A stretch of 5,142 nt of DNA from Bordetella parapertussis (GTDB taxonomy: Bacteria > Pseudomonadota > Gammaproteobacteria > Burkholderiales > Burkholderiaceae_B): NCBI GenBank assembly GCA_945869355.1, contig CAMBPA010000128.1, positions 1-5,142 of the forward strand. The letters are read 5' to 3'. The position numbers were made by a program, and so were the translations under genes. The notes beneath the pieces were generated by a model. The model saw only the letters and a program-made list of their open reading frames with translations. It did no database searches and was not told where the DNA came from. Below, one piece after another: positions 1 to 5,142 of this stretch. Position 1 is the stretch's first letter, and every line of letters starts with the position of its first letter.

Positions 1-1
1 C

Positions 2-214
2 ACAGCCGTCCCAACCGACCCGCTGATTTACCGCTGGTACGAAATTGTGAGCGTCTATGGCACCACCATCAAAGAGCTGATCCACGAGGAGTTTGGTGAC
101 GGCATCATGAGTGCCATCGATTTCAGCATGGACATTGTTAGCCAGCCAGACCCCAAAGGCGACCGCGTGAATGTGGTGTTGTCGGGCAAATTCTTGCCTT
201 ACAAGCAATACTGA
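2..214 (+). CDS. cynS: Cyanase (cyanate hydratase), C-terminal part, 5' truncated by window edge
   Basis: Cyanase converts cyanate and bicarbonate to carbamate and CO2; carbamate then decays to ammonia and CO2. It is a cytosolic decamer used for cyanate detoxification and nitrogen supply. The open frame enters at base 2 and ends at TGA 212-214, giving 70 residues of a protein that is about 150 residues long in other bacteria. The visible part matches the C-terminal catalytic domain. [11 protein letters not shown] (residues 4-14) carries the Arg (11) and Glu (14) that correspond to E. coli Arg96 and Glu99. [10 protein letters not shown] (32-41) carries Ser37, matching Ser122; the 26-residue Arg-to-Ser spacing is the same as in E. 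coli. The protein ends in GKFLPYKQY, close to the usual GKYLPTKPF-type terminus. The N-terminal helical domain lies outside the window. The frame is intact, with no sign of decay. Identification is by recalled family sequence and is secure. Confidence 0.95.
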   Translation, partial: TAVPTDPLIYRWYEIVSVYGTTIKELIHEEFGDGIMSAIDFSMDIVSQPDPKGDRVNVVLSGKFLPYKQY

Positions 215-222
215 TCGCCTTG

Positions 223-241
223 GCGGGTCGAAAAAGCCCGC
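223..241 (+). terminator. Possible weak hairpin terminator after cynS
   Basis: GCGGG (223-227) can pair with CCCGC (237-241) around a 9-base A-rich loop, starting 8 bases after the cynS stop codon. The position suits a transcription terminator. The hairpin is short and is followed by mixed sequence (GTCGTCGCC) instead of a T run, so intrinsic termination would be inefficient. It could also be only a 3'-end stabilising stem. The pairing is seen; the function is inferred from position. Confidence 0.35.
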
Positions 242-270
242 GTCGTCGCCTCTGCTTCCTTGGCCGTGGT

Positions 271-276
271 TAAAAT
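271..276 (+). promoter_or_regulatory. Tentative -10 element for the metH leader transcript
   Basis: TAAAAT resembles a sigma-70 -10 box (TATAAT, one mismatch). It lies where transcription would start around 282-284, just ahead of the first base pair of the SAH aptamer at 286. That spacing is what one expects for a riboswitch leader with little extra 5' sequence. No convincing -35 hexamer is visible at the usual distance: bases 248-253 are GCCTCT, and TTGGCC at 260-265 is far too close. The call rests mainly on position relative to the aptamer. Confidence 0.35.
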
Positions 277-285
277 ACGCACATT

Positions 286-384
286 CCCAAGGAGCGTTGC
301 AGCCCGCCAGCCATTTCGGCAGCGGGTCAGGCTTGGGACTCAATGCGGGGCTTGACCCCCTTCCTATTGCAAACCACGCTCACC
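286..384 (+). ncRNA. SAH (S-adenosylhomocysteine) riboswitch in the metH leader
   Basis: This cis-acting RNA aptamer binds SAH in preference to SAM and controls methyl-cycle genes (ahcY, metH, metE) in proteobacteria. The conserved parts are all visible. P1 pairs CCCAAG (286-291) with CTTGGG (332-337). The conserved GGAGCG-TTGCAG run follows at 291-302. P2 pairs CCCGC (303-307) with GCGGG (322-326), extended by GCC/GGC (310-312 with 318-320). The conserved CAGGCTTGGG closes the core at 328-337. The P4 pseudoknot pairs GAGCGT (292-297) with ACGCTC (376-381), and the aptamer ends in the typical CGCTCACC. An optional P3-like arm fills the gap: CAAT/ATTG (341-344 with 366-369) and GGGG/CCCC (347-350 with 356-359). 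The family is known to raise expression when SAH is bound. The helices are seen directly; the family match is from the recalled consensus, and a covariance search would settle it. Confidence 0.92.
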
Positions 385-402
385 TGCGATTCAAGGGGTG
401 AG
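379..402 (+). promoter_or_regulatory. Riboswitch expression platform: stem that would hide the metH ribosome binding site
   Basis: CTCACC (379-384) is perfectly complementary to GGTGAG (397-402), with a 12-base loop between. The right arm is part of the metH Shine-Dalgarno region. Three bases of the left arm (379-381) are also needed for the aptamer's P4 helix with 292-297, so the two structures exclude each other. Without SAH the stem should cover the ribosome binding site. With SAH, P4 forms and the site is free, giving a translational ON switch. No T run follows, which argues against a transcription terminator. The complementarity is seen; the mechanism is inferred from the known family behaviour. 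Confidence 0.8.
393..401 (+). promoter_or_regulatory. metH Shine-Dalgarno sequence
   Basis: AAGGGGTGA closely follows the anti-16S consensus AAGGAGGTGA with one base missing. Its AAGGGG core is 6 bases upstream of the GTG codon at 405, which is the best support for that start. Its 3' half lies inside the sequestering stem of the riboswitch, so access to it is probably the regulated step. Confidence 0.8.
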
Positions 403-404
403 TT

Positions 405-3161
405 GTGTTGTCTGCTTCTGTTTCTAATTCTGTCTCTCCACTCAAACTGTCTGGTCTAGAGCCCGTCTCAATTGGGACTGACGCTTTGTTTGTGAACATT
501 GGTGAGCGCACCAACGTCACAGGCTCCAAAGCATTTGCCCGCATGATTTTGAATGGCGAGTACGAGCAAGCTTTGGCCGTGGCCCGTCAGCAGGTTGAAA
601 ACGGTGCGCAGATCATCGACATCAACATGGACGAAGCCATGTTGGACAGCCAAGCGGCCATGGTGAGATTCTTGAACCTGATTGCGTCTGAGCCCGACAT
701 TTCCCGCGTGCCCATCATGATCGACTCTTCCAAGTGGAGCGTCATTGAAGCGGGCCTGCGCTGTATTCAAGGCAAGGGCATTGTCAATTCCATCAGCATG
801 AAAGAGGGCGTGCAAGGCTTTAAGCAACAAGCGAAATTGATCAAGCGATATGGTGCGGCGGCGGTGATCATGGCGTTTGATGAAAAAGGACAGGCAGACA
901 CCTACCAACGCAAAATTGAAATTTGCGAGCGCGCCTATCGCGTGTTGGTCGACGAGGTGGACTTCCCACCGGAAGACATCATTTTTGATCCCAACATTTT
1001 TGCCATTGCCACTGGCATTGAAGAACACGACAACTACGCAGTCGATTTCATTGAAGCCACACGCTGGATCAAACAAAACTTGCCTGGCGCCAAAGTGTCG
1101 GGCGGGGTGTCCAATGTGTCCTTTAGTTTTCGGGGCAACGACCCCGTGCGCGAAGCCATTCACACTGTCTTTTTGTACCACGCCATTCAAGCCGGCATGG
1201 ACATGGGCATTGTGAACGCCGGCATGATGGGCGTCTATGACGAACTCGAACCCGACTTGCGTGAGCGTGTCGAAGACGTGGTCTTGAATCGCAGGCCCGA
1301 TGCGGGTGAGCGCTTGGTGGAAGTGGCCGAAAACGCCAAGGGCGCGGCCAAAGACGACTCCCAAAAATTGGCGTGGCGCGGCACGCCTGATGCGCCAGTC
1401 ACGGTGTCTGCGCGTTTGTCACATGCCTTGGTGCATGGCATCACCGACTTTATTACCGACGATACCGAAGAGGCGTACCAAGAAATTTTGGCCAAGAACG
1501 GTCGACCTTTGCATGTGATCGAAGGCCCGCTCATGGACGGCATGAACGTGGTGGGCGATTTGTTCGGCCAAGGCAAGATGTTCTTGCCACAAGTGGTCAA
1601 ATCTGCGCGCGTCATGAAGCAGGCGGTGGCGCATTTGGTGCCTTACATCGAAGAAGAAAAGCGTCTGCAAGAAGCTGCCGGCCAAGACGTGAAGTCGAAA
1701 GGCAAAATTGTGATTGCCACCGTCAAGGGCGACGTGCATGACATTGGCAAAAACATCGTGACTGTGGTGCTTCAGTGCAACAACTTTGACGTCGTCAACA
1801 TGGGCGTGATGGTGCCATGTCACGAAATTTTGGCCAAAGCCAAAGAAGAAAACGCTGACATCATTGGCTTGTCGGGGCTGATTACGCCCAGCTTGGAAGA
1901 GATGCAGTACGTGGCCAGCGAAATGCAAAAAGATGCGCATTTTCGTTTGCGCAAAATGCCCCTGCTGATTGGGGGCGCCACCACCAGCCGCGTTCACACC
2001 GCCGTCAAAATTGCACCGCACTACGAGGGCCCGGTGGTCTATGTACCCGATGCATCGCGCAGTGTGAGTGTGGCCCAAGGTTTGTTGTCTGAACGCGCTG
2101 CTACCTACATTGATGAACTCAATGCTGATTACGCCAAAGTGCGTGAGATGCATGCCAACAAAAAGCAAACGCCCATGTGGCCCTTGGCCAAAGCGCGGAG
2201 TAATAAAACGCCTGTTGGCTGGACAAACTTTAAATCACCCACGCCCAAATTCATTGGCCGTCGTGTCTTTAAAAACTTTGACCTGGCTGAATTGGCGCGC
2301 TACATCGATTGGGGCCCCTTCTTCCAAACTTGGGATTTGGCAGGGCCTTACCCCGCTATTTTGAAAGACGAAATCGTGGGCGTTGAAGCGCAAAAAGTTT
2401 TCAACGATGCGCAAAAGATGTTGCAAAAAATCGTTGAAGGCAGATGGATCACCGCACATGGCGTGATGGGCTTGTACCCTGCCAACAGCGTGAACCATGA
2501 TGACATTGCTTTGTACGCCGATGAGGCGCGTGAAGTGCCTGTGCTCACATGGCATGGCCTGCGCCAACAAACAGAAAAACAAGCCGGCAAACCCAGCCGA
2601 TGTTTGGCTGATTTTGTGGCGCCATATCTGGATGTACTGGGCAAACCCACTCAGTTCAAAGACTATGTGGGTGTGTTTGCTGTCACTGCCGGCATCGGCG
2701 TAGAAAAGCGCGAGCAAGCTTTTGAGGCTGCGCACGACGACTACAGCGCCATCATGCTCAAAGCCTTGGCCGACCGATTTGCAGAAGCCTTTGCGGAATG
2801 CATGCACGAGCGCGTGCGCAAAGATTTGTGGGGCTATGCCGCCAAAGAAAATTCTTCACTTGAAGAGTTGGTTGCCGAAAAATACCAAGGCATTCGCCCT
2901 GCACCAGGCTACCCTGCGTGCCCCGACCATTCTGTGAAAAAACAAATGTTCAATCTCTTGCAGTGTGAAGACATTGGCATGGGCCTCACTGAAAACTTGG
3001 CCATGACGCCTGCTGCCAGCGTGTCAGGCTTTTACCTCAGCCACCCCGACAGCCAATACTTCAACGTGGGCAAAGTGGGAGAAGACCAAGTTCATGACTT
3101 GGCCAAGCGGCAAAATTTAAAAGTGATGGACATTCAGCGTTTGTTAGCGCCCAATTTGTAA
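405..3161 (+). CDS. metH: Cobalamin-dependent methionine synthase lacking the homocysteine-binding domain (split MetH, large subunit type)
   Basis: MetH transfers the methyl group of 5-methyltetrahydrofolate through cobalamin to homocysteine, making methionine in the cytosol. This product has 918 residues against about 1,230 for full-length E. coli MetH. It starts directly at the folate (pterin-binding) domain: [15 protein letters not shown] at 30-44, [13 protein letters not shown] at 105-117, and [14 protein letters not shown] at 232-245. The cap helices span about 335-425. The B12 domain spans about 430-560, with D443-x-H445-x-x-G448 (His445 is the lower cobalt ligand), S490-G-L492, Ser496 and G523-G524. 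The C-terminal AdoMet reactivation domain spans about 600-918, with YIDWGPFF at 633-640, [12 protein letters not shown] at 831-842 and [13 protein letters not shown] at 871-883. The zinc-binding homocysteine domain is absent, so a separate homocysteine S-methyltransferase-type partner is expected, as in the split MetH genes of many betaproteobacteria; none is adjacent upstream. The GTG start is chosen for its strong Shine-Dalgarno sequence 6 bases away. Expression is under the SAH riboswitch. The frame is intact. Confidence 0.96.
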   Translation: MLSASVSNSVSPLKLSGLEPVSIGTDALFVNIGERTNVTGSKAFARMILNGEYEQALAVARQQVENGAQIIDINMDEAMLDSQAAMVRFLNLIASEPDISRVPIMIDSSKWSVIEAGLRCIQGKGIVNSISMKEGVQGFKQQAKLIKRYGAAAVIMAFDEKGQADTYQRKIEICERAYRVLVDEVDFPPEDIIFDPNIFAIATGIEEHDNYAVDFIEATRWIKQNLPGAKVSGGVSNVSFSFRGNDPVREAIHTVFLYHAIQAGMDMGIVNAGMMGVYDELEPDLRERVEDVVLNRRPDAGERLVEVAENAKGAAKDDSQKLAWRGTPDAPVTVSARLSHALVHGITDFITDDTEEAYQEILAKNGRPLHVIEGPLMDGMNVVGDLFGQGKMFLPQVVKSARVMKQAVAHLVPYIEEEKRLQEAAGQDVKSKGKIVIATVKGDVHDIGKNIVTVVLQCNNFDVVNMGVMVPCHEILAKAKEENADIIGLSGLITPSLEEMQYVASEMQKDAHFRLRKMPLLIGGATTSRVHTAVKIAPHYEGPVVYVPDASRSVSVAQGLLSERAATYIDELNADYAKVREMHANKKQTPMWPLAKARSNKTPVGWTNFKSPTPKFIGRRVFKNFDLAELARYIDWGPFFQTWDLAGPYPAILKDEIVGVEAQKVFNDAQKMLQKIVEGRWITAHGVMGLYPANSVNHDDIALYADEAREVPVLTWHGLRQQTEKQAGKPSRCLADFVAPYLDVLGKPTQFKDYVGVFAVTAGIGVEKREQAFEAAHDDYSAIMLKALADRFAEAFAECMHERVRKDLWGYAAKENSSLEELVAEKYQGIRPAPGYPACPDHSVKKQMFNLLQCEDIGMGLTENLAMTPAASVSGFYLSHPDSQYFNVGKVGEDQVHDLAKRQNLKVMDIQRLLAPNL

Positions 3162-4423
3162 GCGCTCATTTGCGCCCACCACAAACACGCCACACCCAAA
3201 ACACCAGCCACCAAAAGCCAGCGCAAGCCATGCGTGTAGCCCACCTCGGGGGTCCACATCAAGCCTAAAGACCAAGGCGCTACAGCACGGCCCAAAGCCA
3301 GCGGCACACCCAACACCCCATTGAGTCGGCCCACGTGTTCTCGACTCACATATTGCGCCATGGCCGTTCCTTTCACAATGGTGTTCAGTCCGTTACCTAA
3401 GCCATAGAAGGTGACAAACATCAAGGCGGCCCAGGGAGCCAAACCGCCTGCCACCAAAAACAACAAACCCAAAGGCACCAAACAAGGAATCCATTTGTTG
3501 GCAGCATGAACATCTAAATGTTTTTCAAAGACAAACAGCAAAAATCGACCTAAGACTTGAATGGCACCAATCGAGGCTGGAATGGCAATGACCCAAGCGG
3601 GTGACAAATGTGCTTCTTCCAGCAGACTCACCATGTGAGCAGGCAGCGCTGAACTCACAAGCGCCGTCATCAACATGAAGCCGGCAAGCAACCAAAATGG
3701 CGCGCTTTTTAAGTGACCCTTGATGGAGTCAGATGGGCCTTGTGGGGGTTGTAACTCTGCAGAGGCTGACGTCTGAATTGCATTTTCAGCATCAGGATTC
3801 ACGCTCACTTTTTTCTTGGCACCGCGCAACAACCAAGCGTGCAATGGCCAACAGATCAGCCATTGAAAGAGTGCCAAAACCCACAATGCATGTCGCCAAC
3901 CTAAAGATTGAATCAACCAAGATGACAGCGGAATGAACACCGTACTGGCCAGCCCACCTAAAAACGTCATGATGATGATGGCCCGCCGGAAGTCGTTTGG
4001 AAATCTGCGGGTAACGATGGCAAACACGGGGGTATACAGTGTGGCCGACATGCCCAAACCCAATGCCACCCATACGCCATAAAACCCCGCCAAGGAGTCG
4101 ATGAAACTGTGGGCAAACAAACAAGCACCCACCCAAACAGAGCCCCATGTCATCACGCGGCGTTCATGGCCGCGATCAATCAGTCGACCAATGGGATAGG
4201 CCATGAGGCCATCGGCCAACAAGGCCAAGCTAAACCCCAAGGAGGCCTCAGCGCGACTGAATCCTAACTCCCGCTCGACCGGCCCCATGACCAAAGAGAA
4301 GGTGTAAAACACACTTCCCCATGTAATAAGTTGCGCCCAAGACAGCCAAACCGCGAAAGGGCCGAGTGCAGGGGCCTGGGTGCTGATACGGGTGAGGTCC
4401 CAATAGGGCCGATATGTGCGCAT
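3134..4423 (-). CDS. Major facilitator superfamily (MFS) transporter, substrate unknown
   Basis: This is a predicted 429-residue inner-membrane secondary transporter, a normal size for the family. About twelve hydrophobic segments can be seen in two sets of six: roughly 24-46, 60-78, 91-108, 112-134, 148-170, 178-199, then 241-262, 276-299, 311-328, 330-350, 366-388 and 399-418. The loop between segments 2 and 3 has the MFS signature [12 protein letters not shown] (79-90), with Asp83 and Arg84 in the conserved places. A polar, cytoplasmic-looking loop (200-240) joins the halves. The substrate cannot be read from the sequence. The ATG at 4423 was chosen because it falls just after the upstream comM stop and shortly before the first membrane segment. 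GTG at 4429 is a close alternative with GCGGGG 10 bases upstream. A GTG at 4501 would add 26 residues encoded inside comM, lacks a Shine-Dalgarno sequence and is unlikely. The 3' end overlaps the metH 3' end by 28 bp. Confidence 0.88.
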   Translation of the reverse strand: MRTYRPYWDLTRISTQAPALGPFAVWLSWAQLITWGSVFYTFSLVMGPVERELGFSRAEASLGFSLALLADGLMAYPIGRLIDRGHERRVMTWGSVWVGACLFAHSFIDSLAGFYGVWVALGLGMSATLYTPVFAIVTRRFPNDFRRAIIIMTFLGGLASTVFIPLSSWLIQSLGWRHALWVLALFQWLICWPLHAWLLRGAKKKVSVNPDAENAIQTSASAELQPPQGPSDSIKGHLKSAPFWLLAGFMLMTALVSSALPAHMVSLLEEAHLSPAWVIAIPASIGAIQVLGRFLLFVFEKHLDVHAANKWIPCLVPLGLLFLVAGGLAPWAALMFVTFYGLGNGLNTIVKGTAMAQYVSREHVGRLNGVLGVPLALGRAVAPWSLGLMWTPEVGYTHGLRWLLVAGVLGVACLWWAQMSAYKLGANKR

Positions 4424-4433
4424 GGCCACATTA

Positions 4434-5142
4434 TCAATGCCCCGCAACGGGCCGTCTGTATTGCACGGCCTCTGCGATGTGGGCCTTTTCGATGTTGCCA
4501 CTCTGGGCTAAATCAGCAATGGTTCTGGCAATTTTTAACACGCGGTGTGAACTGCGGCCACTCCAAGCAAAATGCGATGCAACTTGCGTGATGTAAGCCA
4601 AGGCCTCGGGCCCCAAGGCCGCGTGCTTGTCCAAGGCGGCGCCACTCAATGCATGGTTGCTGCAGCCTTGCCTTTGAGTCGCTAACAAGCGAGCGTGATG
4701 GCATCGCTTTTTAAGCACAGCCGTGCTTTCACCCGCAGGCGCGTTAATGAGCAATGCTGCGCTCTGACTGGGCACCTCGATGTGCAAATCAATGCGGTCT
4801 AAAAGCGGGCCACTGACTTTGCTGCTGTAGCGGTGCACTTGGTCGGGCGTGCAACGACACACAGGGGCGCTTTGGCCAGGACTTCTGGCGTGCCCGGCAT
4901 AGCCACAAGGGCAGGGGTTCATGGCAGCAATCAATTGAAACCGTGCTGGAAACTCTGCGCTCTGTGCGGAGCGCGAAATGGTGACGCAGCCTGACTCCAT
5001 GGGCTCGCGCAAAGCCTCCAAGGCTGCTCGGGGAAACTCTGGCAGCTCGTCTAAAAATAAAACACCATGGTGGGCCAAAGAAATCTCGCCCGGCCTTGGC
5101 GGTGATCCACCACCCACCAAGGCCACGGCACTGGCAGAGTGG
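4434..5142 (-). CDS. comM: ComM/YifB family Mg-chelatase-like AAA+ ATPase, C-terminal part, 5' end outside window
   Basis: ComM is a hexameric AAA+ helicase that promotes branch migration during integration of DNA taken up by natural transformation; the family (also called YifB) is widespread even in species not known to be transformable. The window holds the last 235 residues, ending at TGA 4436-4434; the frame runs off the right edge. Counting from the edge, HSAS (1-4) is the end of the PHHSAS motif. GVLFLDELPEF (26-36) is Walker B with the Asp-Glu pair. AMNPCPCGYAGH (73-84) and CRC (95-97) form the cysteine cluster seen in many YifB proteins. GPLLDRIDLHIEVP (111-124) is the arginine-finger region. 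RVLKIARTIADLAQS (200-214) and the helix after it form the C-terminal Mg-chelatase domain. Walker A lies outside the window. The MFS gene begins about 10 bp downstream on the same strand, suggesting co-transcription, with no evident functional link. Confidence 0.94.
   Translation of the reverse strand, partial: HSASAVALVGGGSPPRPGEISLAHHGVLFLDELPEFPRAALEALREPMESGCVTISRSAQSAEFPARFQLIAAMNPCPCGYAGHARSPGQSAPVCRCTPDQVHRYSSKVSGPLLDRIDLHIEVPSQSAALLINAPAGESTAVLKKRCHHARLLATQRQGCSNHALSGAALDKHAALGPEALAYITQVASHFAWSGRSSHRVLKIARTIADLAQSGNIEKAHIAEAVQYRRPVAGH

Noticed and set aside
171..401. 76-codon open frame covering the cynS end and the riboswitch
   Set aside because: Its sequence is fully explained by the cynS 3' end and the structured SAH riboswitch. 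The peptide resembles no known family, and its stop falls in the metH Shine-Dalgarno region. A leader peptide is not needed to explain the control.
215..404. Cobalamin riboswitch considered for the metH leader
   Set aside because: The leader is too short and lacks the B12-box motif (GCCACTG-like). The SAH aptamer accounts for the conserved helices.
468..1364. Long antisense open frame (298 codons) inside metH
   Set aside because: It lies wholly opposite a well-conserved metH domain. Its product is rich in His, Val and Phe in the way typical of reverse-complemented codons, has no recognisable family, and no ribosome binding site stands out. It is best explained as a shadow of metH codon bias.
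1419..2168. Antisense open frame (249 codons) opposite the MetH cap and B12 domains
   Set aside because: It has the same His/Phe-rich shadow composition and overlaps strongly constrained B12-binding motifs on the other strand. No independent evidence supports it.
3792..4148. 118-codon open frame on the minus strand inside the transporter gene
   Set aside because: It is an out-of-frame reading of the MFS gene, whose own frame shows membrane segments and the MFS signature across the same bases.
4331..4596. Plus-strand open frames opposite the comM-transporter junction
   Set aside because: They are antisense to two recognised genes and have no family resemblance. They reflect the low stop frequency of the opposite strand.
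4910..4970. Cysteine cluster CPCG...CRC in ComM as an unusual zinc site
   Set aside because: Cysteines at these places (MNPCPCG and CRCTP) are common in bacterial YifB/ComM proteins, so this is ordinary for the family even though E. coli lacks some of them.

Overview
The window looks like a piece of a betaproteobacterial chromosome, most likely order Burkholderiales and possibly a Comamonadaceae-like genus of moderate GC. The evidence is an S-adenosylhomocysteine (SAH) riboswitch in front of metH, a MetH without its homocysteine domain (a split-gene arrangement common in this group), and protein sequences of betaproteobacterial character. The placement is inferred from memory of these families; no search was run.

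Layout, left to right. Bases 2-214 (+) hold the last 70 residues of cyanase (cynS), including its catalytic Arg, Glu and Ser. Bases 215-404 form the only sizeable intergenic region. It contains a weak hairpin after cynS, a tentative -10 element, a well-formed SAH riboswitch (about 286-384), and an expression platform in which CTCACC can pair with the metH ribosome binding site. Bases 405-3161 (+) encode a 918-residue cobalamin-dependent methionine synthase with the folate, cap, B12 and AdoMet-activation domains but no homocysteine-binding domain. Its 3' end overlaps by 28 bp the 3' end of a convergent major facilitator superfamily transporter (3134-4423, -). Immediately upstream of the transporter on the same strand is the 3' part of comM/yifB (4434 to beyond 5142, -), an AAA+ ATPase of the Mg-chelatase-like family.

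How the parts work together. The riboswitch and metH form a clear unit in the activated methyl cycle. Accumulated SAH should stabilise the aptamer, free the Shine-Dalgarno sequence and raise MetH, which remethylates the homocysteine released from SAH. The transporter probably shares a transcript with comM, because only about 10 bp separate them, but nothing here connects its substrate to methionine or DNA uptake. Cyanase is a separate nitrogen/cyanate detoxification gene.

I see no mobile element, CRISPR array, tRNA or rRNA, and no evidence of an undescribed system. The most interesting points are the riboswitch with its visible switching geometry, the missing homocysteine domain with no partner gene beside it, and the antisense overlap of the metH and transporter 3' ends.
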